This document shows, in pieces, positions 24,237 through 33,966 of a stretch of 64,000 nucleotides of DNA; position 1 is the first letter of the stretch; every line of letters starts with the position of its first letter. Made by a program: the position numbers and the translations under genes. The notes under the pieces were generated by a model. That model did no database searches and was not told where the DNA came from. It saw only the letters and a list, made by a program, of their open reading frames with translations. The stretch is from PALSA-968 sp964387075 (lineage in GTDB: Bacteria; Bacteroidota; Bacteroidia; B-17B0; Aurantibacillaceae). The stretch lies in the NCBI GenBank assembly GCA_964387075.1, contig CAYLVB010000006.1, positions 248,001-312,000 of the forward strand, in the 5' to 3' direction.

Positions 24237-24682
24237 GGTATTAATAGCGCCGTTTATTGCTTATTTACCTTACAAGATACAATTATTACTAAAAAGCAGT
24301 TAGTTACATGTTGTAGGTACAAAATTCATAGTTATTTAGTACCCGAAGAACTGAATATTTGACGTGTTTTCCAAATAATACTCTGGCATCAGAGAAATGT
24401 TAACGTGTCTCTGATCATCTTCCTTAACGGTTCCGAAATCATTCTGCGTCCCATGCAGAAATGTGTGGTGGCTTCCTTGTGCTGTTCAATAAATGCTTGG
24501 TAGTTTATTAGACTCAAATGAACACCCTCGGTATACCCGGCTTTGTTAAACGGGAGCAACATTCTTATGAGGACTCTTTTTTACTTCATACTCAAGAAAG
24601 CAACGGCGCTTCCTCTGAGATACCCATCCCCCACCTCAATTTGTTATAGCATCCTTACATATCGTCTGATTGACCCGCTATT
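24237..24682. other. 446-bp intergenic region
   Basis: Apart from a 57-codon minus-strand ORF (24389-24562) I see no gene, tRNA or strong repeat. The AT-rich 24237-24360 part probably holds the promoter of the glycosyltransferase/sulfotransferase pair. The region's base pattern is compatible with a decayed gene. Confidence 0.4.
24389..24562 (-). CDS. Unrecognised 57-residue ORF, possibly a gene remnant
   Basis: Starts MLLPFNKAGYTEGVHLSLIN and ends RKMIRDTLTFL. Composition looks protein-like (an amphipathic, mixed-charge region and few rare codons) and the frame is open for six codons upstream of the ATG. There is no hydrophobic segment and I do not recognise a family. It could be a small gene, the end of a degraded gene, or chance. 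Confidence 0.25.
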   Translation of the reverse strand: MLLPFNKAGYTEGVHLSLINYQAFIEQHKEATTHFCMGRRMISEPLRKMIRDTLTFL

Positions 24683-27600
24683 CTACTTGCTAACAATGAC
24701 CTTTTTAGTGGTTTGCCTGTTATCCTGCATCACAGAAATAACATACACGCCGTTCTCCAGGTCTTCTGTACTAATCTCAGTAGAGCCGTTTAACACCGGA
24801 AAGCGCTGAACTTCATTTCCCAAAATATCATACAATACAATAAGACCCGAACCAACCTTTGAAAGTTTTACGGTTATCCTGTCGGAGGCAGGATTAGGGA
24901 AAACATCAAAACCATTTACTACGTTCTGTTCTATCCCAGTAGTCAGATTAATTGTGTTTAATGTAGTGTTGGTTACCACGGCACTGTTATAATCAAAATA
25001 AATATAGCAGGTATTCTTAATTTCTGTGCCCGGCGCTAAACCGCTGTTCAATTTAATTCTATACGTAACATACCCATGGCTGTTTGGCTCATCGGAGGTG
25101 CTGTCAGGCAAATTAATATTGGCAAACATAAATTTAACGGTTCTGCCCGGCAATAAATAAGGTTGAACGTAATGACTTGAACTTAATATTTCAATACTAT
25201 ACAGATCCAGGTTGGTACTGATCGTATCCAGCAGCGCTATATTAAAGGCTTTAGCGGTACCTGTATTTTGAAAATGCAAAGTATAGGTTAGATCATTTGT
25301 GGTAGCAGGAATATATCCCTGAACTCCGTTACCGGCCGGGCTTACTTCTTTGTAGTTAGGGTCGAAGCTCACGCCGATCGCAAAACACTGTGTGAAAGTA
25401 TTATTGGTCATATTCACATCACCGTTGGTCGGGAGAACCATCATGGTAATGCAAGCCGTGTCGCCAACCACGGCATTTGTACAGGTTGATACGCTTACAG
25501 CATAATTGTAATAACCAAAATTTCCAATAGCGTTCAGGTCGCTTACATTCCAAACCAATGTGTCGCCTGTAACAGCAGGGATAATTTGATCAGGCGTGTT
25601 GGTGTTGCCCCCTCCTGGTACGTATTGAATGCATGGAGTAAGAACCATTTTTACCTGGCCCGGAATTACAAAATCGCATGTACCGTTCAATATTCCTACA
25701 TGAGGCAAGATCATATCAAATTGCCCAGGAAAAAATCCTCCCCACAAAGAGATCCCGGTAGTTGCAATATCAAAACCACCGGAACAATTCAAGGCAAAAT
25801 TCTCTACGGTTGTTTGAGCTGTGATGACCGTAGTTGTGTGCGCCATGCTGTTGGCACATGTAATGCTGTAGCCCGTGGTTCCGGTTAACACTTCAATAGT
25901 GTATGTTCCAACAGGCATATTTACAAAATTATAGGATCCACCGGTACTCCAGGTAAAGTATTGCGCGCCTCCCCCATCTGTTGCCAGAAGAGGAACATTA
26001 TTAATTATTGGAAATTCGTTATTAAATATTTGCTGGGCGCAATCATTATCTATATCATTGAACAGTGTACCGGTGAGGTTTCCGCATGGATATATATAGA
26101 CAGTAGTTATAGCGGTATCATTTGCCACACCTCCACCCGAAAGAATGGATTGAACCGTATAGGCGCCCGGGTTGACATAATTAGTTGGCGAGGATGATAC
26201 CAGGATCTGATCCGTTGCAGATACAGTTGTTGTAACGATACTTCCATTTCCCCAATTAGTAACGATAGTATAAGTAGCCAACGGGTTAGATAAACTGTAT
26301 TTGAAAACCGTGCTATCCGTAAAGTATGGAGAGCCGGTATTACAATACCCGCTATTTATAACTCGAAACTTTCTGTTGAAGGCCCTGGGCGTTAAACTGT
26401 TGGTGATAGTAAGTGTATCTACAATACTACGCGTGCAAACCATAGATGAAATAGTGTCCACGTAAGTAAGGGTAAGCGGATAATTACCATTTCCGGGAAG
26501 ATTTGCCGTGTAGGTAGAATTGGTGTTAATATTAATAGTAGTCAAAGGATTGTAGTTGGGGTCTCCTGTTATTGTTCCTATATAATCAGGCGTACCCGTA
26601 AAAGGTGTTATGGATGGCGTAATAACTACTTGTCCATTTGCATTATATGTATTTACAACCGAAAAAATATTCGGGCAAATTGGCACGGCTAACAGATCGA
26701 TCTTACGTATTCTGAAATTTATCTCATCGGCTATATAAATTTCATTGCCGGAATTAGAGAATACAAAGCCATTGGGTTCATACATCTGCGCATAGGTTGG
26801 AGCGCTTCCATCACCGGAAAAACCATAGCTAAGATTTCCGTCTCCCGCTACCGTTGAAACGATACCTGAAACCGCGATCTTTCTAAGCGTGTTATTATCA
26901 TAAAGCAGATTGCTGGAATTAGAACCCTCGGTAAAATATAAATTACCGGCTGCATCACAATGCATATCATTGATATATCCGAATTGAGCTAAAACCGCCT
27001 GGCCACCATCGCCGGAATAACCATACGTTCCGTTACCCGCATAATTGGTAATAATACCAGTACCCTGATCAATTTTTCGAACACCGCCGTTTGAAACATT
27101 TTGAATATAGATGTTGTCGGAAGGATCAATGGCAATATTGTTGGTCCAAATTTGTGCGTTTATCGCTAATCCACCGTTACCGGAATCACCACCAACCCCG
27201 GTTCCGGCTATGGTTGTAATGATGCCGGTGCCCATATCAATTTTTCTAATACGGTTTCCTTCCTGGCCCACTCCCTGGAATCCTTCCGTTATATATAGAT
27301 CGCCGTTCGAATCAAAAGCCAATCCAAATGGAAATGCGATCTGCGCAGCGGTTGCTTGTCCGCCATCGCCGCTAAAACCCATCACGCCGGTTCCGGCAAT
27401 GGTGGATATGATGCCGGCTGTATTGATCATTCTCACACTATGATTTCCGTTAGCCCAGGAAGCGGTAAAATAAAGATTTCCCGCAGCATCAAAGATCATG
27501 TGTCGGGGCCGGCTAATGCTGGCATTTACAGCCGGGCCGCCATCGCCTGCGGCAGTAAATCCGCCGCTTCCCGCAAATAAACTAATAGTGCCTCCGGGTG

Positions 27601-27844
27601 TAATTTGAAAGATCTTGTTCTCTTCTGATCCAACATATAAATTTCCTGCGGCATCCATGGCCAATGCATCTACCAGGCTGAAACTGGTATTGGCATTTAA
27701 CGGACCCGGTACCGTTTGCGCATTTACACCGTTACCGGCATAGGTGCTTATCATTTGAGCCCGAGCGGAAAAGTCCGCTAAAAAGGTGACTGTTATAAAG
27801 ATAAAAGTGAAACGAACGGTTTTGCTAAGTACATTTTTGTTCAT
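24683..27844 (-). CDS. T9SS-exported NHL-repeat protein with type A sorting domain
   Basis: 1053 residues: signal peptide (to SARAQ), NHL/beta-propeller repeats about 30-390 (units such as GVMGFSGDGGQATAAQIAFP then FDSNGDLYITE), a long middle with Ig-like and SdrD-like modules (GTLFNDIDNDC), a conserved-repeat (DUF11-like) domain (LHFQNTGTAKAFNIALLDTI) near 870-960, and a type A T9SS C-terminal domain (FDVFPNPASDRITVKL ... GVYVISV ... KKVIVSK). The protein would be secreted across the outer membrane and probably anchored or released after removal of the terminal domain. The start is ATG at 27844. Confidence 0.9.
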   Translation of the reverse strand: MNKNVLSKTVRFTFIFITVTFLADFSARAQMISTYAGNGVNAQTVPGPLNANTSFSLVDALAMDAAGNLYVGSEENKIFQITPGGTISLFAGSGGFTAAGDGGPAVNASISRPRHMIFDAAGNLYFTASWANGNHSVRMINTAGIISTIAGTGVMGFSGDGGQATAAQIAFPFGLAFDSNGDLYITEGFQGVGQEGNRIRKIDMGTGIITTIAGTGVGGDSGNGGLAINAQIWTNNIAIDPSDNIYIQNVSNGGVRKIDQGTGIITNYAGNGTYGYSGDGGQAVLAQFGYINDMHCDAAGNLYFTEGSNSSNLLYDNNTLRKIAVSGIVSTVAGDGNLSYGFSGDGSAPTYAQMYEPNGFVFSNSGNEIYIADEINFRIRKIDLLAVPICPNIFSVVNTYNANGQVVITPSITPFTGTPDYIGTITGDPNYNPLTTININTNSTYTANLPGNGNYPLTLTYVDTISSMVCTRSIVDTLTITNSLTPRAFNRKFRVINSGYCNTGSPYFTDSTVFKYSLSNPLATYTIVTNWGNGSIVTTTVSATDQILVSSSPTNYVNPGAYTVQSILSGGGVANDTAITTVYIYPCGNLTGTLFNDIDNDCAQQIFNNEFPIINNVPLLATDGGGAQYFTWSTGGSYNFVNMPVGTYTIEVLTGTTGYSITCANSMAHTTTVITAQTTVENFALNCSGGFDIATTGISLWGGFFPGQFDMILPHVGILNGTCDFVIPGQVKMVLTPCIQYVPGGGNTNTPDQIIPAVTGDTLVWNVSDLNAIGNFGYYNYAVSVSTCTNAVVGDTACITMMVLPTNGDVNMTNNTFTQCFAIGVSFDPNYKEVSPAGNGVQGYIPATTNDLTYTLHFQNTGTAKAFNIALLDTISTNLDLYSIEILSSSHYVQPYLLPGRTVKFMFANINLPDSTSDEPNSHGYVTYRIKLNSGLAPGTEIKNTCYIYFDYNSAVVTNTTLNTINLTTGIEQNVVNGFDVFPNPASDRITVKLSKVGSGLIVLYDILGNEVQRFPVLNGSTEISTEDLENGVYVISVMQDNRQTTKKVIVSK

Positions 27845-28230
27845 GGCATTAATTTATTGGGTTGATAGTATAGATGACAATATCCGCAATGGGTCTGGTT
27901 GAGCTTATTATTTTACCTGTTCAATTTTAATACTGCTACGCTAATGTATACAAAAAGTAAAGATATTCGTTTAACCGGTACCGGATAAATTTAAGGGGAT
28001 ACTTAACCGGCTTTTGTACTAATTAGTGTTAAGACCTCCTGTTACCGGACGGTTTCCATAAAACCCATACTGTTCCCGGTATGGGGACCCTTACTCCGGA
28101 TTAAAGGGGTTTTATGCGGCAAGTACATGCTAAAAGCAAAATGCTTAACTTTAGGCAAATAGGTGGTCGTTTCATGAGTGAAAAAAGCAGATCGCAGCAG
28201 GTTTATGTAAACGGGCGTACACCCTAAAAG
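27845..28230. other. 386-bp divergent intergenic region
   Basis: Separates two divergent genes and should hold promoters for both. I see a repeated TTAACCGG/TACCGG motif between about 27970 and 28060 and a CCATAC/GTATGG stem near 28065-28090, but no clean TAnnTTTG box. No small gene or RNA is recognised. Confidence 0.4.
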
Positions 28231-30111
28231 ATGATACGAAAAAGGCAGATAATTACACTTCTTATACTCGGTTTAATAACCGGGATCTTCCTTTTCATTC
28301 AAGCCTACTTTATCTATAAGAAATACCATGCTGAAAAAAATGAACTGATTAAAAGCATGAATGAGTCGTTACAAAGCGGCGTAAATTCGTTCAGCAATTA
28401 TTATTTCAACCACAAAGAATTCCAACGGCTTGTCAATGAAAATAATACGCATGCCGTTCAAAATCTCAATTGCCCCTTAGGCCCTAACCTTTTAAGGAAC
28501 CCTGATTTTGAGGAGGGCTTGAGCGATTTTGAAAGCGAGTACTCCGTTCTCGGCGGAATAGTGATCAATATTTTCCCCAATAAGTTTGGATGGGTTTGGG
28601 TAACCGCTGATCCCGGGCAAAAGCTCAATGCCTGGGCAGGCAAGGGATTTAATGGTAAAGGCAATTTTTTATTGGTAGATGGCGCCGCGGTTCCGGAACG
28701 CAAATTCTGGAAACAAAAAATCACGGTAAAGACCGGTACAAGATACGCGTTCAGTTTAGCGCTAAGCTCTGTTATTAATGATACTGCAAAAATATGGCAA
28801 CAAGGCCTGGTAAAAATTTACGTGAATGGAAAAGAAATAGGGCATGTATTGAGTCCCGCCTTACCGCCTAAATGGATATCCTCTTCTTTTGTTTGGCATT
28901 CAAATAAGGATACCCTGGCAGAAATTTCACTGGCGGATGTCAATAGCGCAAGTGATTTTAACGATTTTGGCCTGGATCATCTGGCGTTCCATGAACTAAT
29001 TAACTGCGAAATAAAAGAAGCGTATCCTTTACCGGCGCCGGAAACCGCCTCTTTATCCATAAATTATATGCACGTATTAAGTGATCTGTTTGAGAAAGAA
29101 TTGCAGGTAAAAAATATTTTTGTTAGCCATAAGCTTGAAAAAATAAACAACAAGGGTAAAGACAAAACAATTGAACTCGGCACTAACGCGGAAACAAACC
29201 ACGAAGGCGCCAATCATTATTTTAGCGCATATTATGTAAAAGAAGGGAGAGTATTCACAAATTATTTTTACATCAGCAACGATGAATATGTGAAATGTGA
29301 AATTATTGGTTTGGAAACTTACATCCTTAGGAAATTAAAGATTGAATGGGTCCTTTTTCTCATTATGCTGATCTCTTCCGTAGCCATGTTAGTGTTCTTT
29401 CGAAGTTATTTAAAGAAACAAGAAGAGATCTCAAACCTTAAGTACCAATTGATCAATAATGTCAATCATGAATTGAAAACACCGATTGCAACCCTATCGG
29501 TGGCCATAGAAGCTTTGCAAACCTTTAACCAGATCGAGGATAAGCAAAAAGCAGGTCAATATCTTGATATAGCTAAAAAGCAGATCAAAAAGTTGGATCA
29601 GATCATAGATAACAGCTTTCAGCTGGCACGTATTGAAGAGAAGGATTTTAAACTCAAAACAGAGCTTCTGGATATTGGGAAAACAGTAGCCGAGCTTATA
29701 GAAGAAAAAAAGGAGGCCTACACCACCCCGGTTCATATCTACTTAGAGGTGATCACCCCCGGAATACTGATAAAAGCGGACCCCTTTCATTTAAAAAATA
29801 TACTTTCAACCGTACTCGACAATTCGGTGAAATATACGGCTGCTGTTCCCGAGATCCATGTTTCCGTAAAACAACAGGGAGGTTACGCGGTACTTAGAAT
29901 AAAAGATAACGGCATAGGCATAGAAGCAAAATATCATAAATTGGTTTTTGATAAGTTCTTTCGGGTACCCACCGAACATCACAATGTTAAAGGGCATGGG
30001 TTAGGTTTAAGCTATGTAAAACTGATCACGAAATTACATAATGCAAAAATAGAATTGCACAGCGATCTCAACAAAGGTACCGAGATCATATTAAAATTTA
30101 CACATGAGTAG
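28231..30111 (+). CDS. Membrane histidine kinase with a large periplasmic sensor
   Basis: 626 residues: first membrane helix about 8-27, a 345-residue periplasmic region, second helix about 375-395 (VLFLIMLISSVAMLVFF), HisKA with the phosphorylatable histidine in NVNHELKTPIATL, and an HATPase with LDNSVKYTA, DNGIGIE and GHGLGLSYV. The periplasmic part around residues 85-210 (GPNLLRNPDFEEG ... KITVKTGTRYAFSLALS) looks like a carbohydrate-binding or galactose-binding jelly-roll module, unusual for a kinase sensor. The stop overlaps the response regulator start by 8 bp. Confidence 0.9.
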   Translation: MIRKRQIITLLILGLITGIFLFIQAYFIYKKYHAEKNELIKSMNESLQSGVNSFSNYYFNHKEFQRLVNENNTHAVQNLNCPLGPNLLRNPDFEEGLSDFESEYSVLGGIVINIFPNKFGWVWVTADPGQKLNAWAGKGFNGKGNFLLVDGAAVPERKFWKQKITVKTGTRYAFSLALSSVINDTAKIWQQGLVKIYVNGKEIGHVLSPALPPKWISSSFVWHSNKDTLAEISLADVNSASDFNDFGLDHLAFHELINCEIKEAYPLPAPETASLSINYMHVLSDLFEKELQVKNIFVSHKLEKINNKGKDKTIELGTNAETNHEGANHYFSAYYVKEGRVFTNYFYISNDEYVKCEIIGLETYILRKLKIEWVLFLIMLISSVAMLVFFRSYLKKQEEISNLKYQLINNVNHELKTPIATLSVAIEALQTFNQIEDKQKAGQYLDIAKKQIKKLDQIIDNSFQLARIEEKDFKLKTELLDIGKTVAELIEEKKEAYTTPVHIYLEVITPGILIKADPFHLKNILSTVLDNSVKYTAAVPEIHVSVKQQGGYAVLRIKDNGIGIEAKYHKLVFDKFFRVPTEHHNVKGHGLGLSYVKLITKLHNAKIELHSDLNKGTEIILKFTHE

Positions 30112-30784
30112 AAAAATATTATTGGTAGAAGACGAGGAAATGCTTTCACTGATCATTAAGGACCTGCTGGTGATCAAGAAATTTACCGTAGAAATATCCG
30201 GTAATGGAAAAGATGCCATTCGTAAATTTGATCAGTTTAAACCCAATCTTGTTGTGCTGGACATTATGATCCCCGGTATATCCGGCTACGAGGTGGCGAC
30301 GTATATAAGGAAAAAGAACTCGAAAATACCGATCATCTTTCTTAGCGCCAAATCGCAAACAAGTGATGTATTGAAAGGTTTTGAGATCGGGGGAAATGAC
30401 TACTTAAAAAAACCCTTTAGCATGGAAGAACTTCTGGCCAGGATAGAGGTGTTGTTTAACTCAAGTAACGCAACAGATCACAAGGTGGTTACTTTTTCTA
30501 TTGGAAATTATTTATTTGATTATTCGGCGCAGCAACTGGTCCTGGATGGACATAAAACAACCATTTCTTACAGGGAATCGCAAGTGCTTAAATACCTGGC
30601 CGGCTCTATGAATGAAGTAGTAGAAAAAAGCATTGTTTTAAATGATCTGTGGGGAGATAATTCGGTAAGCAACAGTAGAAACATGGATGTTGTGATCACA
30701 AAACTGAGGCAACACCTAAGCGGTGACCCTACCATCAAAATTCTAAATACGCGTGGAATAGGTTACAAATTGGTTGCAAAGTGA
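30104..30784 (+). CDS. OmpR-family response regulator
   Basis: 226 residues: receiver domain with acid pocket VEDEE, phospho-acceptor Asp53 in VVLDIMIPG and Lys in YLKKPFS, and a winged-helix DNA-binding domain (SYRESQVLKYLAG ... NMDVVITKLRQHL ... NTRGIGYKLV). It is paired with the kinase by the 8-bp overlap. The target genes are unknown; the adjacent secreted NHL protein or CotH protein are candidates only because of proximity. Confidence 0.94.
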   Translation: MSRKILLVEDEEMLSLIIKDLLVIKKFTVEISGNGKDAIRKFDQFKPNLVVLDIMIPGISGYEVATYIRKKNSKIPIIFLSAKSQTSDVLKGFEIGGNDYLKKPFSMEELLARIEVLFNSSNATDHKVVTFSIGNYLFDYSAQQLVLDGHKTTISYRESQVLKYLAGSMNEVVEKSIVLNDLWGDNSVSNSRNMDVVITKLRQHLSGDPTIKILNTRGIGYKLVAK

Positions 30785-30834
30785 AAAGTAAATGCCGATC
30801 CGCGAAGGTTGTTCTGACTGAGAAACCCTTTTTG

Positions 30835-32238
30835 TTACTTTCCGATACAAAACTTAGAAAAAATATTTTCGAGCAGATCTTCGGTGTGCACCTCGCCGGT
30901 GATCATACCTAATGCATCGAGCGCATAGCGGATGTCCTGGGCAAGCAGGTCTGTTTGAATGTTCTTTCCCAATCCCTCAGAAACACGATACAGCGAGGCG
31001 CTTGCTTTGCGTAAAGCGTCGGCATGGCGTACGTTGGTGACAACCGTTTCTGTGATATTTACGGTGCGGTTATCGAAGAGTGCGACCAGTTTTCCCTTCA
31101 GATCGTCCAGGTACAGATGTGTTTTTGCGGAAATGAAAAGTAAATTATTGATGCCTGCAAATTCCTTCTGCAATTCCTCGAAATTCTCTGTATCAATTTT
31201 ATTACAAACGGGTAAAATCTGTGAGGTGCCGGCAATGCCTTTTATCTTTTCAAGTTCCATCACAAGATCCTGCTTGCTGAGCTCATGGGCGTCGAAGAGA
31301 TAAATGATGATGGCTGAATTTCGCATCGCGTCCAATGCCTTGTTCACACCTATCTGTTCGATCACATCGCTGGTATCGCGAATGCCGGCAGTATCAATGA
31401 AACGGAAAAGAACCCCTTCTATGGTCATTTCATCCTCGATCACATCGCGCGTGGTGCCCGGTATCTCGGAGACGATCGCTTTTTCGTCATTGAGCAGCGC
31501 ATTAAGCAAGGTAGATTTTCCCGCATTGGGTTTTCCTACAATAGCAACCGGGATCCCGTTTTTAATAACATTGCCTACTTCAAAAGACTCAACAAGTTTA
31601 TCGAGCACGCTCTGAATGGTTCCTATCAGGTTCTTCAATTCGGTCCTATCAGCAAATTCCACATCCTCCTCGCTAAAATCAAGCTCCAGCTCGATCAAGG
31701 AGGCAAAATCGATCAGTTTACCGCGCAGTAATTTGATCTTGTTACTGAACCCTCCGCGCATTTGCTGCATGGCCACCTGGTGCGATACCGAGGAGTTCGA
31801 AAAAATGAGATCGTTGACCGCCTCTGATTGCGAGAGGTCTAATTTTTTATTCAGAAAGGCCCTTAACGTAAATTCCCCTGCTCCCGCCGGTCGCGCCCCT
31901 TGTTTACAAAGCAAAGAAATGATCTGCTGCTGGATGAACTGACTACCATGGCACGAGATCTCAATACTGTCCTCGCCGGTATACGAATGCGGGTTCTTAA
32001 AAAGGGAAACCAGCACCTCATCCACGATCACACCGCCGGTGCAGATAAAACCGTAATGAATGGTGTGCGTGTGCTTGTCCTTTAACGAATAAGGCTTCTG
32101 TTCTTTGGTAAAAAAGACCTTCTCCACAATATCAATAGCCTTTTCGCCCGATACCCGTATAAGCGCTATGGCCCCGGTGCCGTGGGGACTGGCCAGGGCC
32201 ACTATCGTGCTCTTATCCAAAAGGTTCTTTACCGACAT
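30835..32238 (-). CDS. mnmE: tRNA-5-carboxymethylaminomethyl-2-thiouridine synthesis GTPase
   Basis: Modifies the wobble uridine of tRNAs with MnmG. N-terminal tetrahydrofolate-binding domain (STIVALASPHGTGAIALIRVSG), a central helical domain holding a Ras-like GTPase (GKPNAGKSTLLNALL, DTAGIRDTSD, NKID) and the C-terminal catalytic CIGK, complete at 467 residues. It faces sucD with a 190-bp divergent gap. Standard gene; nothing odd. Confidence 0.97.
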   Translation of the reverse strand: MSVKNLLDKSTIVALASPHGTGAIALIRVSGEKAIDIVEKVFFTKEQKPYSLKDKHTHTIHYGFICTGGVIVDEVLVSLFKNPHSYTGEDSIEISCHGSQFIQQQIISLLCKQGARPAGAGEFTLRAFLNKKLDLSQSEAVNDLIFSNSSVSHQVAMQQMRGGFSNKIKLLRGKLIDFASLIELELDFSEEDVEFADRTELKNLIGTIQSVLDKLVESFEVGNVIKNGIPVAIVGKPNAGKSTLLNALLNDEKAIVSEIPGTTRDVIEDEMTIEGVLFRFIDTAGIRDTSDVIEQIGVNKALDAMRNSAIIIYLFDAHELSKQDLVMELEKIKGIAGTSQILPVCNKIDTENFEELQKEFAGINNLLFISAKTHLYLDDLKGKLVALFDNRTVNITETVVTNVRHADALRKASASLYRVSEGLGKNIQTDLLAQDIRYALDALGMITGEVHTEDLLENIFSKFCIGK

Positions 32239-32428
32239 AGATGCTCAAAACAAATCTAATGAATTAATTCTTGATTTCGGGATTTGTTGATTTTTAGATT
32301 AATAATTTGCCATTTTTAGGCTTAGTTCCGCCTGTTTACGCGAAAGAATTCTTATTTTAGCGGGGTTATTGGATTCAATAGGGACGAAACAATCTACAAT
32401 TCAATTAATCTAAAAATCTAAAATTGAC

Positions 32429-33316
32429 ATGAGCGTACTGGTAAACAAAAACTCGAAGGTAATAGTGCAGGGATTCACGGGCGGAGAAGGAACTTTCCAT
32501 GCCACCCAGATGATCGAATACGGGACCAATGTAGTGGGCGGAGTGACTCCCGGCAAGGGCGGCACCAAACACCTGGATAAACCCGTTTTCAATACTGTTG
32601 CCGACGCGGTTAAAAATACAGGCGCTGATGTTTCCATCATATTCGTTCCGGCTCCTTTTGCCGCTGATGCCATCATGGAAGCTGCCGACGCGGGCATTAA
32701 GGTCATCGTTTGTATCACAGAGGGAATTCCGGTAAAGGACATGATCTCTGCCAAAGAATATATCAAAGGAAAAAATTGCCGTCTTATTGGCCCTAACTGC
32801 CCCGGCATCATTACCGCAGGCGAAGCGAAAGTGGGCATTATGCCCGGTTTCGTTTTCAAAAAAGGGAAGATCGGTATCGTTTCTAAATCAGGGACACTTA
32901 CTTACGAGGCAGCCGACCAGGTTGTGAAGGCCGGACTAGGTGTTACTACCGCTATTGGTATAGGCGGAGACCCTATCATTGGTACCACCACCAAAGAAGC
33001 TATTGAACTTTTAATGAACGACCCGGAAACTGAGGGTATCGTCATGATAGGCGAGATAGGCGGGCAATTAGAAGCTGAAGCCGCACGTTGGATAAAAGCA
33101 AACGGTACCAAGCCGGTTGTTGGATTCATTGCCGGTCAAACCGCGCCCAAAGGTCGTACCATGGGCCACGCCGGGGCTATTGTAGGTGGCAAAGATGATA
33201 CCGCTGCCGCTAAAATGGCCATTATGCGCGAGTGCGGCATCCACGTGGTTGAATCGCCCGCTATCATTGGCAAGACCATGGCAGCCGTGCTGAAGGGCGA
33301 AAAGATACCAGCCTAA
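32429..33316 (+). CDS. sucD: Succinyl-CoA synthetase alpha subunit
   Basis: TCA-cycle enzyme subunit coupling succinyl-CoA cleavage to ATP/GTP formation. The CoA-binding Rossmann domain is seen as VIVQGFTGGEGTFHATQMIE, and the phosphohistidine loop as TMGHAGAIVGGKDDTA near residue 247. Length (295) is normal. sucC is not adjacent, which is common in Bacteroidota. Confidence 0.96.
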   Translation: MSVLVNKNSKVIVQGFTGGEGTFHATQMIEYGTNVVGGVTPGKGGTKHLDKPVFNTVADAVKNTGADVSIIFVPAPFAADAIMEAADAGIKVIVCITEGIPVKDMISAKEYIKGKNCRLIGPNCPGIITAGEAKVGIMPGFVFKKGKIGIVSKSGTLTYEAADQVVKAGLGVTTAIGIGGDPIIGTTTKEAIELLMNDPETEGIVMIGEIGGQLEAEAARWIKANGTKPVVGFIAGQTAPKGRTMGHAGAIVGGKDDTAAAKMAIMRECGIHVVESPAIIGKTMAAVLKGEKIPA

Positions 33317-33378
33317 TTTATTTTCATTTTTCTGAAACTTTGGCCTGTAAATTGCGTTCTACAGCCAAAGCATCATTT

Positions 33379-33966
33379 ATGAATTACAGATCCCTTGCTT
33401 TCTTTCTGCTCCTTGGCATTCATTTGTCTGCACAGGAATTTTACGACAAACTAATTGCCCAGGCCATAGCCCAAACCAAAAAAGAAGTGGTTTACGATGC
33501 GGCCTATTGCACGCTTAAATACCCCGGCGGCGATGTGCCGGAAGGAAAAGGCGTTTGCACAGATGTGGTGATCCGTTCTTATCGCGGCGTTGGTATAGAT
33601 CTTCAAAAAGAAGTACATGAAGATATGGTGAAACGTTTCTCAGCCTATCCCAAATACTGGAAACTGAAAAGACCCGACAGCAACATCGATCACCGTCGTG
33701 TGCCCAACCTGATGGTCTTCTTTAAAAAATACGGAACCACCTTACCGATCACAAAGAAAGCGGCGGACTACAAACCCGGCGATCTTGTTTGCTGGAATTT
33801 ATCGAACAAAAACAGCGACCAGGGCGTAACGCACATTGGCATTGTTACGGATGTAAAAGGAGAAGGCGGCCGTTATAAGATAGCGCATAACATTGGGGCA
33901 GGGAATAAACTGGAGGATATGCTTTTTGATTATACGATTATTGGACATTTTCGTTACGGGAAGTAA
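33379..33966 (+). CDS. DUF1287 family exported protein
   Basis: 195 residues: a short signal peptide (MNYRSLAFFLLLGIHLSAQ) then DUF1287 blocks YPGGDVPEGKGVCTDVVIRSYRGVG, NIDHRRVPNLMVFF and YKPGDLVCWNL ... THIGIVTD. The Cys-His layout resembles NlpC/P60-like hydrolases, so a peptidoglycan or peptide-linked role is possible but unproven. The longer open frame begins at TTG; ATG at 33379 gives a proper signal peptide. The stop codon abuts that of the convergent phosphatase. Confidence 0.82.
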   Translation: MNYRSLAFFLLLGIHLSAQEFYDKLIAQAIAQTKKEVVYDAAYCTLKYPGGDVPEGKGVCTDVVIRSYRGVGIDLQKEVHEDMVKRFSAYPKYWKLKRPDSNIDHRRVPNLMVFFKKYGTTLPITKKAADYKPGDLVCWNLSNKNSDQGVTHIGIVTDVKGEGGRYKIAHNIGAGNKLEDMLFDYTIIGHFRYGK

